A DNA stretch of 64,000 nt from Petrachloros mirabilis ULC683 (GTDB lineage: Bacteria; Cyanobacteriota; Cyanobacteriia; Thermosynechococcales; Thermosynechococcaceae): assembly GCF_009939295.1 (NCBI RefSeq), contig NZ_WVIC01000005.1, positions 62,001-126,000 of the forward strand. Direction: 5' to 3'. Position numbers and translations under genes: made by a program. This document shows positions 32,433 through 41,562 of the stretch, one piece after another (the stretch's first letter is position 1; each line of letters opens with the position of its first letter). The notes beneath the pieces were generated by a model. The model did no database searches and had not been told where the DNA came from. It saw only the letters and a list, made by a program, of their open reading frames with translations.

Positions 32433-32627
32433 ATGAATTACGTAGAGAATATAAGGTGTCCCAATTGTGGTAGTTATGGCGAACGTCATCACCTTCTTGA
32501 CTGCAACCTAGTCCGAACCCAGTGTCCCGAATGTGACTATCTGATGGTGACCTGCGGCGTCACAGGCAAGGTGGTTGAAGCCTATGCCCCTGGCCTTTCC
32601 TTGGAGCACTTTATTTGTCGCGTCTAG
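32433..32627 (+). CDS. Small zinc-ribbon protein (cyanobacterial, often mislabelled as PriA)
   Basis: A 64-residue protein with two Cys pairs, RCPNCGS (about residues 8-14) and QCPECDY (about 30-36), spaced as in a treble-clef/zinc ribbon, then LMVTC and VVEAYAPG. This small family is conserved in cyanobacteria; its members are sometimes annotated as PriA helicase from a local match to PriA zinc motifs, which is not justified at this length. Likely a nucleic-acid- or protein-binding zinc protein; function unknown. Confidence 0.8.
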   Translation: MNYVENIRCPNCGSYGERHHLLDCNLVRTQCPECDYLMVTCGVTGKVVEAYAPGLSLEHFICRV

Positions 32628-32665
32628 CCGATGATGATTCAGTGCCGAAGTTCAGCTACATCAAA

Positions 32666-32687
32666 AAGGCCACCCTAGGGTAGCCTT
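32666..32687. terminator. Hairpin after the zinc-ribbon gene
   Basis: AAGGC-C-ACCC-TA-GGGT-A-GCCTT is a near-perfect palindrome (one C:A mismatch). A run of five As lies to its left (so Ts on the minus strand) and TTTAG to its right. It could end the zinc-ribbon transcript and, more convincingly, any leftward transcript. Confidence 0.5.
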
Positions 32688-33347
32688 TAGCTTGGGTGCC
32701 TCACCTTTCCGTAGCCCTCACCTAAATCTGGTTCCCCTTGTATCTTAAGACTACAGAGATAGACCGTGACTCCTTAGATGCTAGACATCGTGGAGAAGCT
32801 TCTCCCAAAAGGGGCTAGGGTGTAAACATAAGTCTGAGAGAAAAACGATTTCACCCTGCATTCGCCCCCTACATCCCCCATTCTGGGGGACTGTGAGATA
32901 TTCAGAACCCCCCAAATTGGGATTGAGCCGAGATACGTGTAAAAAGTGATCATATCTCGCTCAAAACCCTGCCATGTCTACTCTTCCGGCTTGTTACCTT
33001 CAAGACTCGGCATTGTTAAAAATGTTCGAAAGAGAGTTTACAGCCTGTTCCAAATAAACTCGTCTATAAAGAGGCTCTTAAAGCATTACCTGATCCGGAA
33101 TAGCCCACAAGTATTTGCTTAGCTAAACTTAACAGATCTATGGGAACAAGTCTGCCAACTAACTTAAGAAAGTTACAAATCAGAAGATAAAAGCTTATTT
33201 TTTAGTTGTTCCGCTAAATAAACTTTATTTGGTAGATTTAGCTAGCTATTTGCTTAATTTACTTGCGATGGATAGCTGCTAATTATGGAGTTGCTTCTAA
33301 AATGACATTAAAGCAGAAAAGACTTATGACTATCAGCAAGGCTTCTC
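32688..33347. other. Gene-free AT-rich gap with GC-run repeat debris
   Basis: About 660 bases with no supported gene. From 32850 to 32930 there are runs of the cyanobacterial MITE type: CCCCCATTCTGGGGG (32876-32890) and CCCCCCAAATTGGG (32908-32921). GAGATA...TATCTC (about 32931-32956) forms an imperfect hairpin. The rest (33000-33340) is AT-rich and must contain the promoter of the exported-protein pair that follows. Confidence 0.4.
32908..32921 (+). repeat. 14-bp repeat, left copy (CCCCCCAAATTGGG)
   Basis: An exact inverted copy occurs at 36564-36577. Together they bracket the AT-rich accessory stretch with the unknown exported proteins and the transposase remnants. The sequence type (GC runs around AATT) is common in cyanobacterial MITEs, so the match may be two MITE remnants rather than ends of one element. 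Confidence 0.5.
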
Positions 33348-34178
33348 ATGAATTCTAGATATTACTTCTTCTTGGGTATTCCAGCCGTGTTCTTGGGCGT
33401 GTTAGCTGCTTTTGGTAGCATATCACTCAAAGCTCAGACTCAAATATCTAACCCTCCGTCTCTACCACAAACACTAACCCCTTCCGTCTCTTTTCAAATA
33501 GAAAATATTCCATCACCTGCAGAGAGGATTAATCAGTGGTCGCAGAATAATTCAGGGGAACCCATGCCAGCCAGCATTGCCTTCGAGCGGCCTACACCTG
33601 ATCCTCAAGTTCTTCAACTTATGCGACGTTATAACTTAAAGCCAGAAGCTATCTTTATGGCAGCTGCTGGCATGATTGGCACACACGACGTTACTGAAGG
33701 TCAAGACGCGGCGAGTGCTGTCGCGGCAGCCCGTCAGAAAACCATCCAAATGATGCAAGAAGACCTAGATAGTGTTCCACAAAGATTCAAGGACTTTATA
33801 GAAAATCATCCAAAACAGGAAATTGTAGAGCCATCTAGCGAAGATACTGAACAAGCCCTAGCGAGATCATTATTAGAAGGTATTGAAAAATCAGAGGTTA
33901 CGCTTTCTAGAGCTAGAGGTGGGCAGCCTCTGATTACTGGTGTAAAGGTGACTGGTAGCGTTGATGATCTTAAGAAGCTAGCTAATGATCCTAAAGTCAA
34001 GGAGTTTGAGCCTGGAATAGTGATTAATGGTAATGTTTTTGTCCCAACACCAACAGCCCAACCCTACCAATCTCAAACTTCTCAAGATATTGCCGACCGT
34101 GTTCAAGTTATTAAAGGATTAAGTGCAGATGAAATATATACCCGTATCCAAAATCGTTCTATAAGGAGCAATCCTTAA
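33348..34178 (+). CDS. Exported or membrane-anchored hypothetical protein
   Basis: A 276-residue protein of no family I recognise. The N-terminus (FFLGIPAVFLGVLAAFGSIS, about residues 7-26) is a signal peptide or anchor, so most of the chain is outside the cytoplasm. Then come a Pro/Ser-rich linker (32-60), a helical region (LMRRYNLKPEAIFMAAAGM; SAVAAARQKTIQMMQEDL, about 91-140) and a compact alpha/beta-like piece (ITGVKVTGSVDDLKKLANDP, about 196-215), reminiscent of small inhibitor-type or propeptide folds. No cysteines are present. It is followed after 3 bases by another exported protein. Base composition is AT-rich relative to the window. Confidence 0.65.
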   Translation: MNSRYYFFLGIPAVFLGVLAAFGSISLKAQTQISNPPSLPQTLTPSVSFQIENIPSPAERINQWSQNNSGEPMPASIAFERPTPDPQVLQLMRRYNLKPEAIFMAAAGMIGTHDVTEGQDAASAVAAARQKTIQMMQEDLDSVPQRFKDFIENHPKQEIVEPSSEDTEQALARSLLEGIEKSEVTLSRARGGQPLITGVKVTGSVDDLKKLANDPKVKEFEPGIVINGNVFVPTPTAQPYQSQTSQDIADRVQVIKGLSADEIYTRIQNRSIRSNP

Positions 34179-34181
34179 CAA

Positions 34182-34772
34182 ATGAGAGATTTCACACACC
34201 TTTTCGCAGGGGCAGCTCTAAGCCTATCGTCATTTCTGATTCTTTTTGCTTCTCCTGTTTTTGGTAGCCATCGTCCAGATGTCACACGTTTTCCTAACGA
34301 AGGTAATCTCACTTACAATGGTGCCTCCTCTGCACAAGCATACTTCTACTGGCATAAAGTAGGTGGCTGGCGGGGACAAAACGTTAGACCCGGCATTGAA
34401 TTTGACATAGCTCTAGAAAATGCAAAGTTTTTTGAGTCATGTACAAGCTGGTCAGATTTACCTTATAAAAACTATAGCGATTGTGGGACCGCAGGAGCCT
34501 CTGAGCCAGAAGGAGGTAAGAATTTTGGTATTGGTACATACGATGCTAAGAACATTCAGAACTACCGTTGGTACCGGGGGCAATGGTCTTTCAGTGGCGG
34601 CTCAGGTTCTTCTTCCTTTGCAAGGTTAACTTGGCAAGAGGTTGATCATAATCTTTGCCCTTTTGATTATCCATGGTGTATGGGAGGGATCCCGGGTGAT
34701 GGAAATGCTGGGGTTTTAAGAAGCGGCACTTTTGTTAGAGGACAAAGCTTCTACCAAAGATATTACTTCTAG
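34182..34772 (+). CDS. Exported hypothetical protein with four cysteines
   Basis: A 196-residue protein with a clear signal peptide (LFAGAALSLSSFLILFASPVFG, probable cleavage near residue 28). The mature part is rich in aromatic residues and glycine and has four cysteines (about 87, 101, 159, 166), which could form two disulfides. It ends in aromatic residues (FYQRYYF), a C-terminal pattern also seen in outer-membrane-targeted beta proteins. No family recognised. AAGGAG lies about 15 bases upstream, inside the end of the preceding gene, so the two are probably translationally coupled. Confidence 0.65.
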   Translation: MRDFTHLFAGAALSLSSFLILFASPVFGSHRPDVTRFPNEGNLTYNGASSAQAYFYWHKVGGWRGQNVRPGIEFDIALENAKFFESCTSWSDLPYKNYSDCGTAGASEPEGGKNFGIGTYDAKNIQNYRWYRGQWSFSGGSGSSSFARLTWQEVDHNLCPFDYPWCMGGIPGDGNAGVLRSGTFVRGQSFYQRYYF

Positions 34773-34885
34773 AGCAACTATAACGCAGGGGAATCATTGC
34801 ATGAAAAAGGATATCTGACTTACTGAAATCATATGCATGGATTTAATGGAGCTTTGCAGACAGACTAAAAGTCAAAAATATGCCT

Positions 34886-35116
34886 TTAGTCCGTTTGTTT
34901 TCTTCTGGCAAGGTGCAATCCAATGCCCAGAATAAGAGTAATAGCAGTTGCATTGGCTGCTAAAGCCAATGTCAAAGACTTGTTTTGAGCCGCCAATGTA
35001 ATTGCTTGCTCTACAAGATGGTCAGGATTGTGGTATGCGTAAGCTTTCTGAGGAGCCAACAAATAGCTTGAAAGAACAACGGAAATAATAAGATTTAGGG
35101 AAAGGATGAACTTCAT
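34886..35116 (-). CDS. Small exported protein with C-terminal membrane helix
   Basis: A 76-residue protein, convergent with the previous pair. It has a signal peptide (FILSLNLIISVVLSSYLLAP, probable cleavage after AYA near residue 27), then a short hydrophilic segment (HNPDHLVEQAITLAAQNKS), a hydrophobic helix (ATAITLILGIGLHLA, about 56-70) and a basic end (RRKQTD). This signal-linker-helix-basic order resembles a sorting-signal layout, but no sortase-type motif is visible. Function unknown. It is AT-rich like its neighbours. Confidence 0.55.
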   Translation of the reverse strand: MKFILSLNLIISVVLSSYLLAPQKAYAYHNPDHLVEQAITLAAQNKSLTLALAANATAITLILGIGLHLARRKQTD

Positions 35117-35333
35117 GGCTCTTTTGATAAATATAATACTTATTAAAACTTCTGGAGTTTTCAGATTTTAAGCTTTAAAAAGCTAAGGATTTGACTATTT
35201 TTGTTATACTTCTTTTTGCCACCTCTGATCAATCAAGTCAACCATTATCTTTACTCTAACTGAGAATACCTTTGAAGGATAGACTCAAAGTAAGTTCAAG
35301 ATAGCAGATAATGAACTGGCAAGCCTTCTGTGT

Positions 35334-35963
35334 CTAACTTCCGATAATTCCAAATGGCAAAGAAATGGCCCCTTCAAATGGTTGAGGGACTGTTTCCAGG
35401 TCCACAACGTACTCCCCATAGCGCTTCAAATGACGGGTGATGTAGGGGCTCAGGGTTGACAGAGCCTCCCGGTCAATGGGGTATCCTTGGGCACTTAGCG
35501 CTTGCACCGCTAAGGATATATCCACTGCATTCTGGAAAATGACCGCACTGGCAACCAGATCTAGATACTTCAACCACTTCTCCTGATCCTCGGGGTCATT
35601 CTCGGTGATCACCCCCTCCTTTCCAAAAAACAGCCAATCCAGAAAGCGGTGAAAGTCTTCGACAATATTGGTGCAGGCCGTGATCTGCTGCCGGCTTGCG
35701 GGCTCTGAGATGTACTTCAGGAGAAACAGGGTTCGCCCTACCCGTCCTAGCTCCTGGAGAGCCTGGTAGAGGCGGTTCTTGGCACTGTAGCTGTTCAATT
35801 TCCGCAGCAGGGTGGAGGGCATCAACTTACCGGCCTTAATCGAGAGCACCACCCGCATCAGATCCTGCCAGTGGGTCTGGAGCAGCTTCCAGTCCACCAC
35901 GTCTTTGAACAGGGGGTCGAGGTACTCGTAAACTGCCCAAACCCTGCTGGAAACCTTAAGCAT
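35334..35963 (-). pseudogene. Tn3-family transposase, C-terminal fragment
   Basis: A 209-residue open frame matching the C-terminal part of Tn3-family transposases: SRVWAVYEYLDPLFKDVVDW at the start, HWQDLMRVVLSIKAGKL, LQELGRVGRTLFLLKYI (about 87-103), then AVIFQNAVDISLAVQALSAQGYP and LSPYITRHLKRYGEYV. A full transposase is about 1000 residues, so only the last fifth remains. The upstream part is cut at about 35945, where sequence of a second, unrelated transposase begins on the other strand. Cannot be active. Confidence 0.85.
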
Positions 35964-36553
35964 CCAGGGAGCCTGCTTAAGTCTGGATGCGTTACATACT
36001 CAAAAAAACACTTGAGCAGATAATCTCCAGTGGCAATAATTACCTGGTTGCAGTCAAAGCAAATCAGCCCAAGCTATTCAATGAGATTGCACGACAGTTT
36101 GAGCAAGCCCCGATACTCAGTGTTCAAACTGAGACTGAAAAAACCAGAACTCGTCAAACCCAGCGAAGCGTCATGATCATCAACACCGTTGAGGGCATTG
36201 ACTCAGACTGGGTTGGGGTGGAGCGATTCATCCGAGTGCAGCGCTCTGATACTAGGGATAATGAGCCCTATGACCAAACCGTGTTTTACATGAGTTCTTT
36301 AAGCTTCGATGCAGGAGGGTTTGCTGAATATATTCGAGCCCATTGGCAGATTGAGAATTGCCTGCATTGACCCAAAGATTTTGTTTTTAAGGAGGATACC
36401 GCTGCTGTGTGCGATGGATATGCCCCTATCAACTTTTCTATTGTGCGAACGATTGCCATAAATTTATTTCGTCATCATGGATTCACCTCTATCACCAAAG
36501 GGCTCAGACAGCTTGCTCACGATATCCCTCATCTTTTTTCCTTTTTTAAATAA
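35944..36553 (+). pseudogene. ISAs1-family transposase remnant with a frameshift and a nonsense codon
   Basis: C-terminal part of an ISAs1-type DDE transposase. From about 35944 one frame reads LLETLSIQGACLSLDALHTQK. In the run of seven As at 36002-36008 the reading must shift to continue as TLEQIISSGNNYLVAVKANQ, up to the catalytic-Glu motif YIRAHWQIENCLH. There a TGA (36368-36370) replaces the Trp codon expected after LH. The frame then continues with KDFVFKEDTAAVCDG and IVRTIAINLFRHHGF to a natural stop at 36551-36553. Two independent disablements plus loss of the 5' half make it a dead copy. Confidence 0.85.
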
Positions 36554-36563
36554 ACCAGCCCTG

Positions 36564-36577
36564 CCCAAATTGGGGGG
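36564..36577 (-). repeat. 14-bp repeat, right copy (CCCAAATTGGGGGG)
   Basis: Exact reverse complement of 32908-32921. It begins 10 bases after the stop of the ISAs1 remnant and may be part of that element's end or of a neighbouring MITE. Confidence 0.5.
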
Positions 36578-36602
36578 TGAGGACAACAGAGACCCAAGAG
36601 CA

Positions 36603-39077
36603 TTAGGATTCTGAGCCTTGGGGTAGCAGCTCCCGTCGTTCACTGGGAAGCACCTTTACTTTCCCTTCCTCATTGACATCGACAACGGTTTTATCGCCAG
36701 CCTTAACTCGTCCAGTCAGAATCTCTTCCGCCAGACTATCTTCAAGGAGGCGCATAATGGCACGCCGTAAAGGACGAGCCCCGTAGCTGGGGTTATACCC
36801 CTCTTCTACTAGGCGATCCTTGAAGCGCTCGGTGACTTCCAAGGTGATCTCTTTTTCGGCCAATCGGTCAAACACTTCCTTGAGCAAGATATCGGCAATA
36901 TCTTTGACCTCGTCCTTGGTGAGCTGCCGGAAGACAATGATTTCATCTAGGCGGTTCAAGAACTCGGGTCGGAAGTACTGCTTCAATTCTTCGTTGACCA
37001 AGGAGCGGATGCGATTGTACTGGTTGTCCGCCTCGGTGCCACCGTCAAAGTCAAAGCCAAGGCCACCCCCACCTTTCTCGATCACCTTCGAGCCAATGTT
37101 GGAGGTCATAATCAGCAGGGTGTTCTTGAAATCAACGGTTCGACCCTTAGCATCGGTGAGCCGCCCGTCTTCTAAAATTTGCAGCAGCAAATTGAAGACA
37201 TCTGGGTGGGCTTTTTCAATTTCGTCAAAGAGTACCACGGTGTAAGGTCGGCGACGAACGGCTTCTGTGAGCTGGCCACCTTCGTTATAGCCTACGTATC
37301 CCGGTGGAGACCCAATCAGCTTCGACACGGTGTGTCGCTCCATATACTCCGACATATCCAGGCGAATCATGGCCTCTTCAGAACCAAAGAAGTAAGCTGC
37401 CAGAGCTTTGGTCAGCTCGGTTTTGCCGACCCCCGTTGGCCCGGAGAAGATGAAGCTCGCAATGGGGCGATTGGGATTTTTTAGTCCCACCCGCGCTCGA
37501 CGGATAGCCCGAGAGATGGCTTTGACGGCTTCGTCTTGACCAATCAACCGCTGGTGCAGGGTTTCTTCCATGTGCATCAGCCGCTCCGACTCAGATTCGG
37601 TGAGCTTGCTGACCGGAACCCCAGTCCAGGAGGCAACGATGCCCGCAATATCTTCTTCAGTGACGACGGGTGAGTCATCGACGTTGCTAGACTCAGATTT
37701 TTTGTTCTGGGCAATCGCTTTGATCTCGGCTTTGATTTCCATTTCGCGATCGCGCAGTCCCCCCGCCTTGTCAAAGTCTTGGGCGCGCACAGCATCATCT
37801 TTCTCTTTAAGAACCTGACGCAATTCTTTATCGAGTTCCTTGGCTGCTGGTGGCAGTTGGGAGTTAATCAGCCGCACCCGAGACCCTGCCTCATCCATCA
37901 GATCGATGGCTTTATCTGGCATGTAGCGATCGGAAATATAGCGATCTGAGAGCTTGGCGGCAGCTTCTAGGGCTTCGTCTAAGATCTTGAGCTTGTGGTG
38001 TTTCTCATAGCGCTCGCGGAGGCCATAGAGAATTTCGATGGTTTCGGCTACCGAGGGTTCGCCCACCATCACCGGCTGGAACCGACGCTCTAAGGCGGCG
38101 TCTCGCTCGATATGTTTGCGGTATTCATCCAGGGTGGTGGCTCCAATGCACTGGAGTTCCCCCCGAGCTAGAGCCGGTTTCAGGATATTAGCAGCATCGA
38201 TGGCACCTTCAGCGGCACCTGCTCCAATCAAGGTATGAACTTCGTCGATCACCAGCACCACGTTTGAGGCTTGGCGAATTTCATCCATGATTTTTTTGAG
38301 GCGCTCTTCAAATTCACCTCGGTACTTAGTGCCCGCAACCAACAAGCCGATGTCAAGGGTGACGACCCGCTTTTCTTGCAAAATGTCGGGAATATCCCCG
38401 TTGGCAATGCGCTGCGCTAGGCCTTCTGCGATCGCAGTTTTACCCACGCCCGGCTCACCAATCAACACGGGATTGTTTTTAGTGCGGCGACCCAGAATTT
38501 GAATCACCCGCTCGATTTCTTTTTGGCGACCCACCACCGGATCCAGTTTGCCTTCAGTGGCCATTTGGGTCAGATTTGCCCCAAATTCATCTAGAGTCGG
38601 GGTTTTGGTGCGTCCTTGACTGCCCCCAGCCGAGACCTCAGCGGTTTCACCCAGCATCCGAATCACTTGGGTGCGAACTTTGGAGAGATCAACCCCGAGA
38701 TTTTCCAGAACACGGGCAGCAACCCCTTCCCCTTCTCGGATAAGCCCCAAGAGCAGGTGCTCAGTGCCAATATAGTTGTGACCCAGTTGACGGGCTTCTT
38801 CCAGGGATAACTCTAGAACTCGCTTAGCGCGTGGGGTAAACGGAATTTCCACAGCAACAAAGCCAGAGCCTCGACCGATAATTTTTTCCACCTCAACACG
38901 GGCATCTTTAAGATTGACCCCCATGGATTTGAGAACCTTGGCCGCGACGCCCGTACCCTCTCCTATCAGACCCAAAAGGATCTGCTCTGTGCCGACAAAG
39001 TTGTGACCCAAGCGTCGGGCTTCTTCTTGGGCCAGCATAATCACCTTGATGGCTTTTTCTGTGAAGCGTTCAAACAT
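36603..39077 (-). CDS. clpC: ClpC ATPase
   Basis: An 824-residue Hsp100/AAA+ unfoldase that feeds proteins to ClpP/ClpR. It has two N-terminal Clp repeats ([20 protein letters not shown] and [20 protein letters not shown]), AAA1 with [13 protein letters not shown] (about residue 210), a short UVR-containing middle region ([19 protein letters not shown]) and AAA2 with [12 protein letters not shown] (about 548) and [24 protein letters not shown]. The short middle region and the UVR motif identify ClpC rather than ClpB. It is essential in many cyanobacteria. rimI lies upstream on the same strand, 185 bases away. Confidence 0.96.
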   Translation of the reverse strand: MFERFTEKAIKVIMLAQEEARRLGHNFVGTEQILLGLIGEGTGVAAKVLKSMGVNLKDARVEVEKIIGRGSGFVAVEIPFTPRAKRVLELSLEEARQLGHNYIGTEHLLLGLIREGEGVAARVLENLGVDLSKVRTQVIRMLGETAEVSAGGSQGRTKTPTLDEFGANLTQMATEGKLDPVVGRQKEIERVIQILGRRTKNNPVLIGEPGVGKTAIAEGLAQRIANGDIPDILQEKRVVTLDIGLLVAGTKYRGEFEERLKKIMDEIRQASNVVLVIDEVHTLIGAGAAEGAIDAANILKPALARGELQCIGATTLDEYRKHIERDAALERRFQPVMVGEPSVAETIEILYGLRERYEKHHKLKILDEALEAAAKLSDRYISDRYMPDKAIDLMDEAGSRVRLINSQLPPAAKELDKELRQVLKEKDDAVRAQDFDKAGGLRDREMEIKAEIKAIAQNKKSESSNVDDSPVVTEEDIAGIVASWTGVPVSKLTESESERLMHMEETLHQRLIGQDEAVKAISRAIRRARVGLKNPNRPIASFIFSGPTGVGKTELTKALAAYFFGSEEAMIRLDMSEYMERHTVSKLIGSPPGYVGYNEGGQLTEAVRRRPYTVVLFDEIEKAHPDVFNLLLQILEDGRLTDAKGRTVDFKNTLLIMTSNIGSKVIEKGGGGLGFDFDGGTEADNQYNRIRSLVNEELKQYFRPEFLNRLDEIIVFRQLTKDEVKDIADILLKEVFDRLAEKEITLEVTERFKDRLVEEGYNPSYGARPLRRAIMRLLEDSLAEEILTGRVKAGDKTVVDVNEEGKVKVLPSERRELLPQGSES

Positions 39078-39262
39078 GGCGAGTTCCCATTACCTGCTGC
39101 GTGCTGGTACCCCCAATCTTAACATAGAGAAAATTGACAAACTGACGCATTGGCAAGGGTAGCGCTGCGATCCCAGAATCTGTGCAAGGCACAATCATGG
39201 GGAACTCCTTGGGGTGCATTGAGTCACAATGGTTCTCGGGTTAAGAAGAGGTGAATTTGGTC

Positions 39263-39937
39263 TTACTTTATTCTACGGGGATGCTTTGGCGCTGGGCACG
39301 CCACCGCCAGGTATTTTGGGTGGGTGATCCCCCCTGCCAGGGGCGGAGTTCCGAACTCAGGGGTGGGTAGGTGCCAGCCGCCTTGCCCGAGTCGCTGTTG
39401 GCTGGCCGCCTGCCAAGCCCGCAATTGCTGTCCAAAGGCTGGCCGCTGTAGCCCTCGACACCATAAAATTAGGGCATCTTCATCAGGATTTTGGTAGTAG
39501 TGAGGACGCTGCCCCACCCCCTGAAAGCCCAGCTTCCCATAAAGCTGGCGAGCAATGGCATTAGAGGCGCGCACTTCCAAGGTGGCACAGGCCGCGCCCC
39601 GTTGATGAGCCTGGGTTAGTAATCCCAGCAAAACTCGTAGACCCAGCCCTTGACTGCGATAGTGGGGGTGCACCATCAGTAAGATAATGTGGGCTTCGTC
39701 TAGGATGAGCCACTGGCAGCCCAGGCCGAGCAGGTCAGGAGGGGCTAAAGAATCGGAGGCTAGGGACTGGGTCGTGGGGTGGGCAAACAGCCCAATCAAG
39801 TCACTGCTATCGCGGTCTAACTCGTTCCGATAGCTTTGCTCTCCCCACCACCCCCCTAAACAGAGGTGATCGAGGGCGACGGCAGCTGACAGGTGCGAAG
39901 ACTCTAAGGGTCTCAAGGTCAGCTCAGTTTCAGCCAT
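39263..39937 (-). CDS. rimI: GNAT acetyltransferase, RimI-like
   Basis: A GNAT-fold N-acetyltransferase of the type that acetylates the N-terminal Ala of ribosomal protein S18. The acetyl-CoA loop is VHPHYRSQGLGLRVLLGLL (about residues 93-111). ATLEVRASNAIARQLYGKLGFQGVGQRPHYYQNPDEDALIL (about 123-163) is typical of RimI. It has 224 residues from MAETELTL (39937), with about 55 unconserved residues at the C-terminus beyond the usual 150-160. The open frame to 39982 lacks family character, and AAGGA precedes the chosen start. Divergent from lysA. Confidence 0.85.
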   Translation of the reverse strand: MAETELTLRPLESSHLSAAVALDHLCLGGWWGEQSYRNELDRDSSDLIGLFAHPTTQSLASDSLAPPDLLGLGCQWLILDEAHIILLMVHPHYRSQGLGLRVLLGLLTQAHQRGAACATLEVRASNAIARQLYGKLGFQGVGQRPHYYQNPDEDALILWCRGLQRPAFGQQLRAWQAASQQRLGQGGWHLPTPEFGTPPLAGGITHPKYLAVACPAPKHPRRIK

Positions 39938-40049
39938 TCTTGATCCTTTTTTCCTGGGAACCATAACCGCCAAATTGTACACTGAAGTATTGACCTTATT
40001 GGGTCAGCCCTCTGCTCTTTACGACTTGGCTTCCTTACCTCTGATTTCT

Positions 40050-41426
40050 ATGGTACTTCTGCATCCTCAAGTGACTCTCATTCCATCTGCTTCTGCTGAC
40101 GCTGAGTCACCCAATCAGCAGATTTTACCGCTGACAGCGGATGTGACCGCTTCGGGCTCTCTCATGGTGGGAGGGTGTGAGGTGGTTGAGCTGGTGCGTC
40201 AGTTTGGCTCTCCGCTCTACATCCTCGATGAGGCAACGGTACGGGCGGCAGCGCGCCAGTATCGGCAGTCCTTTGCTCAGTTCTACCCTGGTGAGGTTCA
40301 GGTGCTCTATGCCTCCAAGGCTTGGAGTTGTCTAGCAGTGTGTGCGATCGCAGCCAGTGAAGGTCTAGGCATCGATGTTGTGTCTGGGGGAGAGCTGCAA
40401 ACCGCACTGCAAGCCGGAGTCCCTGCCGCAAATATTTATTTCCACGGCAATAATAAATCCCAGGGTGAATTAGCTTTGGCTGTGCAACAGGGTTGTACCC
40501 TAATTGCCGATAATTGGCTGGAATTAGAGCAGATTGCCGAGCAAGCAGGTCAGAATGGGCAACGGCCTCGGGTGATGATCCGAATCACCCCCGGCATTGA
40601 ATGTCATACCCACGAATACATTCGTACAGGGCACTTAGACAGTAAATTTGGCTTTGATCCCGACCAACTCAGTGACGTGTTGGTCTTTGCCCAAGCCCAT
40701 CCCGAACTCGATTGGATTGGGTTTCACGCCCATATTGGCTCCCAAATTTTTGAGCTGAAGCCCCACCAAGATCTCACCCAAGTCATTGTCGATTGGTTGG
40801 TACAAGCCCAACAAGTGGGACTCCCCATGCAGGAGCTCAATGTAGGCGGTGGTTTGGGGATCCGTTACGTAGAAACTGACAATCCTCCCAGCATCGCAGC
40901 CTGGGTTAAGGTCATCTGTGAAGGCATCGTAAACGCCTGTGCAGCGGTGAATTTGCCCTTACCTAAACTGCTCTGTGAACCTGGCCGTTCCCTGATTGGC
41001 AGTGCCTGCGTGACCGCCTATCGGGTGGGGAGCCGCAAGCATATTCCCAATCTTCGCACCTACGTATCTGTAGATGGCGGCATGTCCGATAACCCCCGTC
41101 CCATTACCTACCAATCTCAGTATTCAGCGGTGGTGGCCAACCGTATGCATGACCCCACCCAGGAAATCGTCACCGTAGCCGGTAAGCATTGCGAGTCCGG
41201 GGATATTCTGCTCAAGGACATCAGCCTACCCCAGACCCAACCGGGAGATATCCTGACAGTTTTCGGTACGGGGGCTTATAACTACAGCATGGCCTCAAAC
41301 TACAATCGACTGCCCCGTCCGGCAGCGGTATTGGTTCAAGACGGCCATGCTGAACTCATGATCGAACGGGAAACCTACACGGATTTATTGCGTCAGGATC
41401 GGCTTCCGGCGCGACTAGTCCGTTGA
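40050..41426 (+). CDS. lysA: Diaminopimelate decarboxylase
   Basis: A PLP-dependent fold-III enzyme converting meso-diaminopimelate to lysine. It draws from the same pool that supplies peptidoglycan, made here by the neighbouring mur genes' pathway. YASKAWSCLAVCAIAASEGLGIDVVSGGEL (about residues 87-116) contains the PLP lysine in YASKA. HGNNKS and HAHIGSQI follow, then ELNVGGGLGIRY, LLCEPGRSLIGSA and GKHCESGDIL with the catalytic Cys. It has 458 residues from MVLLHPQVT; the in-frame TTG at 39975 would add unconserved residues. It leads the lysA-cdaA-uppS series. Confidence 0.95.
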   Translation: MVLLHPQVTLIPSASADAESPNQQILPLTADVTASGSLMVGGCEVVELVRQFGSPLYILDEATVRAAARQYRQSFAQFYPGEVQVLYASKAWSCLAVCAIAASEGLGIDVVSGGELQTALQAGVPAANIYFHGNNKSQGELALAVQQGCTLIADNWLELEQIAEQAGQNGQRPRVMIRITPGIECHTHEYIRTGHLDSKFGFDPDQLSDVLVFAQAHPELDWIGFHAHIGSQIFELKPHQDLTQVIVDWLVQAQQVGLPMQELNVGGGLGIRYVETDNPPSIAAWVKVICEGIVNACAAVNLPLPKLLCEPGRSLIGSACVTAYRVGSRKHIPNLRTYVSVDGGMSDNPRPITYQSQYSAVVANRMHDPTQEIVTVAGKHCESGDILLKDISLPQTQPGDILTVFGTGAYNYSMASNYNRLPRPAAVLVQDGHAELMIERETYTDLLRQDRLPARLVR

Positions 41427-41562
41427 GCTAGCCCCCTCAACTTCCATCAATTCACTTCTGTGGTGACTGTCCATGAGCAGACGAATGGGGGTTGAGTCTA
41501 AATCATGACTGCGACTTGACGCACGTTTGCACCATCTCTGAATAAGGGTTTCACCAATAAGC

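Noticed and set aside
32433-32627. Annotation of the zinc-ribbon gene as PriA helicase
   Set aside because: At 64 residues it has no helicase domain; only the two Cys pairs resemble PriA's zinc region.
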